Positions 1 to 5,028 of a stretch of 5,028 bases of DNA are shown here, one piece after another. Source of the stretch: Bdellovibrio sp. CG10_big_fil_rev_8_21_14_0_10_47_8 (GTDB lineage: Bacteria > Bdellovibrionota > Bdellovibrionia > Bdellovibrionales > Bdellovibrionaceae); assembly GCA_002773975.1 (NCBI GenBank), contig PEZR01000055.1, positions 1-5,028 on the forward strand. The letters run 5' to 3'. Positions within the stretch are counted from its first letter, which is position 1, and each line of letters opens with the position of its first letter. The translations under genes and the position numbers were made by a program. The notes below the pieces were generated by a model that saw only the letters and a program-made list of their open reading frames with translations, was not told where the DNA came from and did not search any database.

Positions 1-627
1 CGAAGTAGGCTGGGTTGGATTGGGAAAAATACCTGTTTGATTCATCCCAAAAAAGGCAGTCTTTTCCTTGTTGGAGAAATTCTAACCTCTCTTTCGATAG
101 CGCCAACGCCAGAAACGATGCATGACTTTTGCGGAACCTGCACTCGGTGCATTGACATCTGTCCAACCTCGGCCCTCGAAGAACCCCGATTGCTCAATGC
201 CAACAAATGCATTTCCTATTTGACCATCGAATCCCGAGAGCTTCCGCCAGAGGCCATAAGACCTCAAATCAAGGATTGGTTTTTCGGCTGTGATCTTTGC
301 CAAACAGTCTGCCCTTGGAATCAAAAACTCTTTGGACAGAATTTGGACACTCGTCCACAGAGAACTGTCGACACGGATTCTCGACAAGAACTCATCATTG
401 AGCTTCGAGAAATTTTAACCTTGTCCGGAAAAAAATTGGAAAAAAAGTATGCTCACTCTCCACTGCAGAGAGCGGGCCCTTTTGGATTACGAAGAAATGC
501 CATTGTGGTTGCTGCGAATCAAAACTTGGTGGAGCTCATTCCAGAAATTCGCGAGCAAAGTCGGCATGACAAGCTACAAGATCTGGTTGATTGGGCCCTA
601 TCTCAACTGAAAAACCACAGAGTCTAA
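1..627 (+). CDS. queG: Epoxyqueuosine reductase QueG, C-terminal 208 residues (5' end outside window)
   Basis: QueG reduces epoxyqueuosine to queuosine in the anticodon wobble position of certain tRNAs. It is a cytoplasmic enzyme using cobalamin and two [4Fe-4S] clusters. The frame is open from base 1, so the gene enters from the left and the catalytic Asp region lies outside the window. Seen, counting the first codon as residue 1: LGWIGKN at 4-10, then GS-x-FLVGEI. A ferredoxin-like block follows with Cys 44, 47, 50 and 54 (CGTCTRCIDICP), then CISYLTIE with Cys 70, and a second block with Cys 97, 100 and 104 (GCDLCQTVCPWN). These eight cysteines are the set expected for both clusters. The tail (about 150-208) holds the RxGPFGLRRNAIVVAANQ segment typical of the HEAT-like C-terminus of QueG. 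The ATG or TTG codons near the left edge are internal. Oddity: residue 3 is Arg where the family usually has Gly (AGLGW). The TAA at 625-627 overlaps the stop of the convergent next gene. Confidence 0.95.
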   Translation, partial: RSRLGWIGKNTCLIHPKKGSLFLVGEILTSLSIAPTPETMHDFCGTCTRCIDICPTSALEEPRLLNANKCISYLTIESRELPPEAIRPQIKDWFFGCDLCQTVCPWNQKLFGQNLDTRPQRTVDTDSRQELIIELREILTLSGKKLEKKYAHSPLQRAGPFGLRRNAIVVAANQNLVELIPEIREQSRHDKLQDLVDWALSQLKNHRV

Positions 628-1154
628 TCGAGCCCCAGTTTTTTCAGCAAATCATCAATGTCGTCTTGATTCATTTTGGTTTTTTGGCCTTTGTGAATGT
701 CGACGCTGGCTCTGTATTCTTCACCAAACTGCGAAGACACCCATCGCAACCGCTCCAAGAACGTTTGCGAAAAAAGTCCCTTGATTTCATTTCGGCCATT
801 GGAAAGACCGTCGACCATGGCTTCGAGCACCTCAGTCCCATCCAAAAGCAAAGCCACACAAATATCATAGAACTGAACATTGTCTCGAATCTGAGAAGCT
901 TTGTACCCAACGGCTTTGCAGACCGCCGCATAGTCGCCCACCTTGTGAATCAAATGATTGGGATCTTCAGGAACCATCATGGCAATGCTTTTTGCGGCTC
1001 CCATGATACGATCAACGTTGAGCCCATAGTCCTCTAGACCTTTGACCTGGGAAAAATCTCCCTCGCAAGCTTCCAGCGTGGACACCATTTTCCCCATCAG
1101 ATCCTTTGACTCAGACAAAAAATCTTCTAAAATTTCCTTATCTATATCTGCCAT
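624..1154 (-). CDS. Hpt-like (CheA P1-like) protein lacking the phospho-acceptor His, with a CheZ/FliM-like CheY-binding tail
   Basis: This is a 176-residue soluble, mostly helical, acidic protein with no signal peptide or membrane segment. Residues 4-60 resemble a histidine phosphotransfer (Hpt) or CheA P1 domain: an amphipathic helix IDKEILEDFLSESKDLM, then DRIMGAAKSIAM at 48-59. The last stretch aligns with the family's xIFRAAHSIKG motif. In that alignment the phospho-accepting His is Lys55, and the following Lys-Gly is Ala58-Met59, so phosphotransfer by the usual route is not expected. Residues 65-140 are further predicted helices without a motif I can name. The C-terminus, MNQDDIDDLLKKLGLD (161-176), strongly resembles the C-terminal CheY-binding helix of CheZ (DDLLDSLGF) and the FliM N-terminal motif (SQxEIDALL). 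Inferred role: a non-catalytic partner or sequestering protein for a CheY-like receiver. I see no CheZ DxxxQ phosphatase motif. The ATG at 1154-1152 is preceded by only a weak AAGG. The gene is divergent from the HD-GYP-like gene and overlaps queG by 4 bp at the stops. Confidence 0.72.
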   Translation of the reverse strand: MADIDKEILEDFLSESKDLMGKMVSTLEACEGDFSQVKGLEDYGLNVDRIMGAAKSIAMMVPEDPNHLIHKVGDYAAVCKAVGYKASQIRDNVQFYDICVALLLDGTEVLEAMVDGLSNGRNEIKGLFSQTFLERLRWVSSQFGEEYRASVDIHKGQKTKMNQDDIDDLLKKLGLD

Positions 1155-1202
1155 GGCCTTAGCTTAAACAGATCTAGCAACAAATGCAAAGGCGATAATT
1201 GA
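1155..1202. promoter_or_regulatory. 48-bp divergent intergenic region between the Hpt-like and HD-GYP-like genes
   Basis: Both flanking genes start at the edges of this gap, so it must hold or adjoin both ribosome-binding regions, and promoters may extend into the coding sequences. On the + strand AAAGG at 1188-1192 sits 10 nt before the ATG at 1203, a usable Shine-Dalgarno sequence. On the - strand the only SD-like bases are AAGG, two nucleotides before the ATG at 1154. I see no clear -35/-10 pair for either direction. The AGATCT palindrome at 1170-1175 is too short to call an operator. Confidence 0.4.
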
Positions 1203-2135
1203 ATGGAATATGTTCCGATTCGGGTCAGTACTCTTCGCGGCGACCAAGCCATCGATTTCGATGCCTTCTTGAAAATCAACGAGAAGTACATTCTTTATCT
1301 CAAAAAGGGCGACAGTTTTGAGGGCGATCGCCTGACTCGGCTTCGCGCCAAAAAGCTCAAAAAAATGTTTATCCTCCCAGAGGCTGAAGAAAACTATCGT
1401 AATTATCTCTCTCGCAATATTGAGATGGCCTATGACAAAGGCTCGGGAAAAAGCCTCGACAGCCGCGCCGAGATTATCCAGGGGAATCAACAAAGCAATG
1501 CTGAAGCTGTCATGGAAAACCCCGCAGACGAAGTCTCCTACGCGGAAGCCAAGGATGCGGCTTCTAAATTTGTGGAATTTCTGTCGGATGAATCCGAGGC
1601 TCTCGCCAAGGTCATGTCCATCGACAATGTGGACCAAAATATCGCCCACCATGGAGTGACGGTTTCAACCTTGGCGGTAGCCCTTGCCAAACGCCTGAAT
1701 GTCACTGATGCCAAACAGCTACAGCTCTTGAGTCTCGGCGCCCTCTTGCATGACTTTGAACATTTTCATTCGGGTCTCTCGATTGCCCGGCCTCTCAAAG
1801 AATTCACGGAAGCTGAAATGAAAACTTACCGATCGCATCCCCTTGAAGGCGCCCGAAAAGTGCAAGACAAAAAACACTTTGATCAAACTGTCATGAATAT
1901 CATTGCTCAACACGAGGAATACATTGACGGAAAAGGTTTCCCCAACGGTCTGATCGAGACCAAGATTGACCCTCTGGCTTTGATTGTGGCCTCCGCCAAT
2001 GCTTTAGATCGATTGATCACTTTTGAGGGCGTTGCAAAAAAAGAAGCGGTAAAAACATTGATGATCTCGGCGGTGGGAAGATACCCGCTGAACCATATTC
2101 AGCTCTTGGGCGATATCATGGCCACGATCAAATAG
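1203..2135 (+). CDS. Degenerate HD-GYP-domain protein (cyclic-di-GMP phosphodiesterase family), Bd1817-like
   Basis: This is a 310-residue cytoplasmic protein. Residues 1-75 form an N-terminal alpha/beta domain of the kind found before HD-GYP domains (VPIRVSTL...YILYLKKGD...MFILPE). Residues 76-115 look like a polar linker, and about 116-310 is the HD-GYP domain. HD-GYP proteins hydrolyse c-di-GMP with a two- or three-metal centre. Visible motifs are His150, HD at 183-184, HP at 212-213, QHEE at 236-239, DGKGFPNG at 242-249 and ASANALD at 263-269. Against the consensus, HDIGK is HDFEH (Lys to His187), HHE is QHE (Gln236), GYP is GFP (Phe246), and the ligand Asp of VAD is Asn266. His150, His183, Asp184, His212 and His237 remain, so metal binding is possible but catalysis is doubtful. 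Length and the missing GYP Tyr recall Bd1817 of Bdellovibrio, from memory; orthology is inferred. The ATG at 1203 follows AAAGG by 10 nt. The 3' end overlaps the convergent neighbour by 8 bp. Confidence 0.88.
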   Translation: MEYVPIRVSTLRGDQAIDFDAFLKINEKYILYLKKGDSFEGDRLTRLRAKKLKKMFILPEAEENYRNYLSRNIEMAYDKGSGKSLDSRAEIIQGNQQSNAEAVMENPADEVSYAEAKDAASKFVEFLSDESEALAKVMSIDNVDQNIAHHGVTVSTLAVALAKRLNVTDAKQLQLLSLGALLHDFEHFHSGLSIARPLKEFTEAEMKTYRSHPLEGARKVQDKKHFDQTVMNIIAQHEEYIDGKGFPNGLIETKIDPLALIVASANALDRLITFEGVAKKEAVKTLMISAVGRYPLNHIQLLGDIMATIK

Positions 2136-2688
2136 CTGCAAAGTCGAGGGCAATTAATCCCTGCTTCTGGAATGAATCAATCTCGCGCTGATAGGCTTTG
2201 CGAAGATCTGGCGTCAGAGTCACTTCTTCAGTGATCATCCATAAAAGCTCGGCTTCCCTGGGGGTCAAACACTTCTCTTCTCGTTGCTGAGTCTGAGCAT
2301 TTTTCCACAAAGCATAAACCCCTCGGTCTTTTCCCAGCTCATCGGCGCCACTCACCAGAGGTAGCCACTGCCAGCTAGGATTGACACCCGAATGCCAAGG
2401 CCCCAAATCAATGGTCTCAACCCAAGCACACAGATATTCATAATCCGCCATCTGTACGATGGCTTCAGCCTGATGCCCTTGTTTTAGAAACATGGGGAAA
2501 AACCGAAAATTTTCCAGTTCCTGCATCTCTGCTCCCCACCGCTCAGAAAACAACTGCAATACCGGAGTCAATGCATCACGTTCTATCTTCTCAAGAGTCC
2601 GCGGGAAAATCTCACGCAAACGAGAGTCCAAATTCACCGCAGGAACTTGAGAATCCACCACTCTTGATTTTTCAGAGGATATCGACAT
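2128..2688 (-). CDS. Hypothetical tryptophan-rich soluble protein, 186 aa
   Basis: I do not recognise this family. The protein has no signal peptide, membrane segment, Cys cluster or nucleotide-binding motif. Residues 1-20 are polar and probably disordered. Residues 21-60 look helical (LREIFPRTLEKIERDALTPV and onward). Residues 61-130 hold mixed beta-type sequence with most of the seven Trp (51, 89, 98, 106, 108, 128, 150), including the compact run NPSWQWLPL at 103-111. Residues 141-176 look helical again (LTPREAELLWMI, then a charged helix). It reads as a genuine gene because the frame is open for 186 codons with sensible composition, it fills the gap between its neighbours, and the opposite strand has no competing coding frame. 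The chosen ATG at 2688-2686 has no Shine-Dalgarno sequence. Its stop lies inside the end of the HD-GYP-like gene (8-bp overlap), and its start is only 30 bp from the creatininase start (2719). A role with either neighbour is not evident. Confidence 0.7.
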   Translation of the reverse strand: MSISSEKSRVVDSQVPAVNLDSRLREIFPRTLEKIERDALTPVLQLFSERWGAEMQELENFRFFPMFLKQGHQAEAIVQMADYEYLCAWVETIDLGPWHSGVNPSWQWLPLVSGADELGKDRGVYALWKNAQTQQREEKCLTPREAELLWMITEEVTLTPDLRKAYQREIDSFQKQGLIALDFAAI

Positions 2689-2707
2689 ATCGTTAATACA
2701 ACCACAA

Positions 2708-2713
2708 GTGAGG
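2708..2713 (+). promoter_or_regulatory. Ribosome binding site deciding the creatininase start
   Basis: GTGAGG ends 2 nt before the ATG at 2716 and 5 nt before the ATG at 2719. Two tandem ATG codons are present. The spacing favours the second, which would remove one Met from the protein. Confidence 0.5.
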
Positions 2714-2718
2714 CAATG

Positions 2719-3438
2719 ATGGAAATTTATTTAATGACATGGCCCGAGGTCGAATCTTATCTCAAAAACAAAAAGCATCTGATTCTCCCTGTGGGCTCGA
2801 CCGAGCAACATGGGCCCACGGGCCTGATTGGCACGGACTTTCTCACCGCCTGGGACCTCGCCAAAGCCGTCGGAAAAAAAACATCGACACTGGTGGCGTC
2901 GCCATTGTGTTACGGCATGGCTCTTCATCACATGGCATTTCCAGGGTCTGGCGCTTTGAAACCGAGCACCTATATTCAGGTCGTCAAAGAGATCATTCAG
3001 GGCTATGCCGATCAGGGCTTTCGACATTTCAGTTTGATCAATGGCCACGGTGGAAACATTCCCTCACTCCAAGCGGCCTTTTCAGAGATCTTGTCGTCAA
3101 ACCAGGACTACACCCTTCAACTCTTTAATTGGTGGCACCTCAGCTCAGTGACTGATTACGAACAAAAAAACTTTGGCGATGCCAATGGATTTCATGCGAC
3201 CTGTGGTGAGATCTCCGTGACAATGACCTGCTATCCTCAAGCCTACGAAAAGAAAAAAACTTTTGAATTCTTCCCGACAGTTAAAAAAACGGCGTGGCCT
3301 TTGAGCCCTGGGCAATTTCGAAAAACATTTCCAGATGGACGCATGGGGTCAGATCCGCGATTGGCTTCAGCTCAGCATGGCCAGGTGATCTTTGAACGCG
3401 CGGTCGACGAAATTTCACAGCGACTGATGGAAACTTAA
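2719..3438 (+). CDS. Creatininase-family metal-dependent amidohydrolase
   Basis: This is a 239-residue protein (240 if the ATG at 2716 is used), the usual length for the family. Members hydrolyse cyclic or formyl amides: creatinine amidohydrolase, the archaeal formamidopyrimidine deformylase ArfB, and the mycofactocin-associated MftE. All use a di-metal centre. Numbering from 2716, the expected elements are present in order: LPVGSTEQHGP with Glu30 and His32, IGTD with Asp41, a YGMALHHMAFPG segment at 66-77, INGHGGN with His111 at 108-114, and HATCGE with His160 and Glu165. The last is a variant of the usual HAGxxET. The C-terminal GRMGSDPRLASAQHG at 208-222 matches the family GxxGxPxxAxxxxG ending. 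The enzyme should be catalytically competent, but the substrate cannot be read from sequence. No creatinine, mycofactocin or riboflavin gene lies nearby. It is cytoplasmic, with no signal peptide. The SD spacing supports the start at 2719. The next + strand gene has its own candidate promoter, so this one may be monocistronic. Confidence 0.9.
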   Translation: MEIYLMTWPEVESYLKNKKHLILPVGSTEQHGPTGLIGTDFLTAWDLAKAVGKKTSTLVASPLCYGMALHHMAFPGSGALKPSTYIQVVKEIIQGYADQGFRHFSLINGHGGNIPSLQAAFSEILSSNQDYTLQLFNWWHLSSVTDYEQKNFGDANGFHATCGEISVTMTCYPQAYEKKKTFEFFPTVKKTAWPLSPGQFRKTFPDGRMGSDPRLASAQHGQVIFERAVDEISQRLMET

Positions 3439-3453
3439 GCACCTTCAGTCCCA

Positions 3454-3482
3454 TTCACCTCAACTTGTTCGCTTTTTATACT
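3454..3482 (+). promoter_or_regulatory. Candidate sigma70-type promoter for the exported-protein/HutG-like pair
   Basis: TTCACC (3454-3459, four of six matches to TTGACA) and TATACT (3477-3482, five of six matches to TATAAT) are separated by exactly 17 bp, the optimal spacing. The predicted transcription start is near 3489, leaving a leader of about 54 nt before the ATG at 3543. It lies in the only sizeable gap among the + strand genes. No hairpin terminator for the preceding gene is visible in 3439-3453. Confidence 0.55.
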
Positions 3483-3542
3483 CAGCATTAGTCGCTGGAT
3501 GGTGTTTGACGTAGTTCCATGACTGGTGGAAAAACTGATTCC

Positions 3543-4124
3543 ATGAAGTATTTGCTCTGTTTCGCATTCTTGTTTCCGACACTCTGCTTTGCTGGCAGAA
3601 GCATTTCTGTTCTAAAAGACACTGCCGAAATCAAAAACTCTACAGTGAGCATCAAGGGCTATGTCATTATCGAAGACGGCTCTTATACGTTTATTGATAC
3701 TTCATCAAATCAATTCAAACTTCGCGCGGTCACGGACTCTGCTAAACAAGCCTTGTTAAAGCTGCAAAACCTCGATGCGATCAGTGGAACCGCCACTCAA
3801 TATGATGATCGAACTCTGCTCCTAGAGAGCATCGACTTTGTTGGACTTCGTCGCTTGATTGGGCGCTGGACCGGCGACTCTCAGTTGGTTGATTTTCAAG
3901 ACTATACTCGGGTCCGCATTTTCAGCAGCCAAAGCAGCAACCACTTTCGATATGCCATTTCACCGTCGAGTGGAGATTCATGGCGAGTCTTTTTCTCCAC
4001 CGAAAATTCGGTCACCTTGGGAAGCCTCTTGATTCAAGGGCAAACTGCGCAGATCGATCTCTATGATGCCACGACGGGTGATGTTTCTCACACGATTCAA
4101 CTTCAGAAAGTTAAAAACCCCTAA
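3543..4124 (+). CDS. Exported protein with OB-fold-like and lipocalin-like beta domains (hypothetical)
   Basis: This is a 193-residue protein with no function I can name. Starting at 3543, the first 17 residues are a clean Sec signal peptide: MKY, a hydrophobic core LLCFAFLFPTLCFA, and a signal peptidase I site at A17/G18. There is no lipobox, so the mature protein (about 176 aa) should be periplasmic or secreted. An upstream in-frame ATG at 3519 would add eight polar residues before the signal, so 3543 is preferred. Residues about 33-95 show an OB-fold pattern: VSIKGYVIIEDGSYTFIDTSSNQFKLR in short strands, a helix DSAKQALLKL, then DAISGTATQYDDRTLLLESIDF. This resembles small periplasmic OB-fold proteins. 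Residues about 104-190 start with LIGRWTGD, a lipocalin-like GxW opening, followed by alternating beta strands. Both domain calls are inferences from pattern, not recognised family hits. It is preceded by a good promoter and its TAA overlaps the ATG of the HutG-like gene, implying co-translation. Confidence 0.75.
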   Translation: MKYLLCFAFLFPTLCFAGRSISVLKDTAEIKNSTVSIKGYVIIEDGSYTFIDTSSNQFKLRAVTDSAKQALLKLQNLDAISGTATQYDDRTLLLESIDFVGLRRLIGRWTGDSQLVDFQDYTRVRIFSSQSSNHFRYAISPSSGDSWRVFFSTENSVTLGSLLIQGQTAQIDLYDATTGDVSHTIQLQKVKNP

Positions 4125-5028
4125 TGAAAACTTCCGTTTGGAATCCGGTGGAGCCTTCTCTTTTTTTCTCAAAAGGAGATCCACAAGATCCCCGAATGGG
4201 AAACTATGCAAAAGCCGCCAAGGATTTTGCCGAAGCTGATCTATGTTTGTGGGGTTATCCGGACGATGAAGGAATCGCCCTTAATGGCGGCCGCATTGGG
4301 GCTAAAGATGCGCCGGACACAATTCGAAAATATCTTTACAAAATGACTCCCCATCTTCTTAAACAACTCGCGACGACGGGAGAACTCAGGATCGCAGATC
4401 TTGGAAACTTGACCACGACTATGACCCTTGAAGAAAGACATCAGCTGGGCCGCGAACAAGCCGAGCAAGTGACCGACAAAAACATCCCTTGGGTCAGCTT
4501 GGGCGGAGGTCATGACTATGGATATGCAGATGGAGCTGGGTTTCTGCGCTCAGCCCTGAAGTCCGGAAAAAAACCGATCGTGGTGAATTTGGACGCTCAT
4601 TTAGACGTTCGCCCCACAGATCAGGGCCTGAACAGCGGGACACCCTTCTATCGACTGCTGCAGGAATTTCCCGGTGCTTTTTCATTTTATGAAATTGGTC
4701 TCCAACCCCAGTGCAACAGTCAAAGCCATTGGGATTGGGCCCAAACTCAAGGCGCACACTTGATCAGCGCTCATGAAGCTCGCGACCGCGGGCTGCTGTC
4801 GATTGCGCACGAAATCTGCCACAAACACGCCCAACAACCCCTTTGGATCAGTTTGGACATTGATGCCATTCGCTCCAGTGAAGCGCCTGGCTGTTCTCAG
4901 TCTTGGGCGACGGGTCTTTCCGCCTCGGAGATCTTTCCGTTTCTTTCTGAACTCTATGTTGGAATGGACTGGAAATCATTTTCGATCTATGAAGTTTCCC
5001 CCTCTTTGGACCTAGACAACCATACCTC
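4124..5028 (+). CDS. hutG: Formimidoylglutamase-type enzyme of the arginase/agmatinase superfamily (HutG-like), 3' end outside window
   Basis: The frame is open from ATG 4124 for 301 codons to the window edge with no stop, so the C-terminus is missing (probably a few tens of residues at most). The superfamily hydrolyses amidino or guanidino C-N bonds with a di-manganese centre. All ligand motifs are present: GGGHDYGYADG with His130, NLDAHLDVRP with Asp157, His159 and Asp161, and SLDIDAI with Asp245 and Asp247. EAPG at 253-256 and YEVSPSLD with Glu290 match the family's DPxxAPG and EvnPxxD elements. NSGTPFYRL at 170-178 and the N-terminal NGGRIGAKDAPDTIRKYL at 54-71 are typical of formimidoylglutamase, which converts formimidoyl-glutamate to glutamate and formamide in histidine degradation. 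Agmatinase or another ureohydrolase remains possible. Residues 6-26 (WNPVEPSLFFSKGDP and on) match the HutG N-terminus, confirming this start. It overlaps the previous gene by one base (TAATG) with only a weak SD, suggesting translational coupling. No other hut gene is visible. Confidence 0.88.
   Translation, partial: MKTSVWNPVEPSLFFSKGDPQDPRMGNYAKAAKDFAEADLCLWGYPDDEGIALNGGRIGAKDAPDTIRKYLYKMTPHLLKQLATTGELRIADLGNLTTTMTLEERHQLGREQAEQVTDKNIPWVSLGGGHDYGYADGAGFLRSALKSGKKPIVVNLDAHLDVRPTDQGLNSGTPFYRLLQEFPGAFSFYEIGLQPQCNSQSHWDWAQTQGAHLISAHEARDRGLLSIAHEICHKHAQQPLWISLDIDAIRSSEAPGCSQSWATGLSASEIFPFLSELYVGMDWKSFSIYEVSPSLDLDNHT

Noticed and set aside
591..1037. A + strand open frame of 148 codons opposite the Hpt-like gene
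   Set aside because: It runs antisense to a frame with recognisable Hpt and CheZ-like features, has no SD or family resemblance, and its start lies inside queG. It is a shadow frame.
1194..1199. GATAAT as a -10 box for the HD-GYP-like gene
   Set aside because: It is three bases before the ATG, so transcription would begin inside the coding sequence, and no -35 element lies at a suitable distance.
1164..1652. A - strand open frame of 162 codons opposite the start of the HD-GYP-like gene
   Set aside because: The opposite strand encodes the conserved N-terminal domain and start of the HD-GYP-like protein. The antisense translation shows no motif and would cover the divergent promoter region.
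3439..3476. Possible intrinsic terminator after the creatininase gene, suggested by AAGC near 3436 and GCTTTTT at 3471
   Set aside because: The complementary arms are only about four bases and over 30 bp apart, too weak for a stable hairpin.
4171..4180. AAAAGGAGAT, a near-perfect Shine-Dalgarno sequence inside the HutG-like gene
   Set aside because: The next in-frame ATG (4196) is 17 nt past the purine core, too far for efficient use, and the upstream residues 6-26 match the HutG N-terminus. It is most likely coincidental Lys-Gly-Asp coding.
4241..4757. Two - strand open frames (4241-4513 and 4494-4757) opposite the HutG-like gene
   Set aside because: They lie antisense to conserved arginase-superfamily metal motifs and have no recognisable protein features.
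4773..5015. A + strand open frame of 80 codons near the right edge
   Set aside because: It is out of frame with the HutG-like gene, which carries the DxD and EVSP motifs through the same region.

Overview
The window is compact chromosomal DNA of moderate GC content, with short intergenic gaps and genes on alternating strands. The strongest lineage hint is an HD-GYP-like protein whose length and odd motifs resemble Bd1817 of Bdellovibrio bacteriovorus. A Bdellovibrio-like bacterium is therefore my best guess. This rests on family resemblance only; no database search was possible. I see no mobile element, CRISPR array, tRNA or rRNA.

Layout. (1) 1-627, + strand: the C-terminal part of epoxyqueuosine reductase QueG, a tRNA queuosine enzyme, cut by the left edge. 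(2) 624-1154, - strand: a small Hpt-like protein whose phospho-acceptor His is apparently replaced by Lys, ending in a CheZ/FliM-like CheY-binding tail. It meets queG tail to tail with overlapping stop codons. (3) 1203-2135, + strand, divergent from (2) across 48 bp: a degenerate HD-GYP protein of the cyclic-di-GMP phosphodiesterase family. (4) 2128-2688, - strand: an unrecognised tryptophan-rich soluble protein that overlaps the end of (3) by 8 bp. (5) 2719-3438, + strand: a creatininase-family metal amidohydrolase with all expected metal ligands. (6) 3543-4124, + strand: an exported two-domain beta protein (OB-fold-like, then lipocalin-like) with its own likely sigma70-type promoter. (7) 4124 to the right edge, + strand: an arginase-superfamily enzyme of the formimidoylglutamase (HutG) type, overlapping (6) by one base (TAATG) and truncated by the window end before its stop codon.

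How they fit together. Genes 2 and 3 form a plausible signalling pair: a pseudo-Hpt protein likely to bind a CheY-like receiver, transcribed divergently from a c-di-GMP-type protein with eroded catalytic residues. Both look more like binding or scaffold proteins than enzymes. Genes 6 and 7 look translationally coupled, but a functional link between an exported beta protein and a cytoplasmic amidino-hydrolase is not obvious. QueG, the creatininase-family protein and the HutG-like enzyme are ordinary metabolic genes. The signalling pair is the most interesting part of the window; I do not claim a demonstrated new system.
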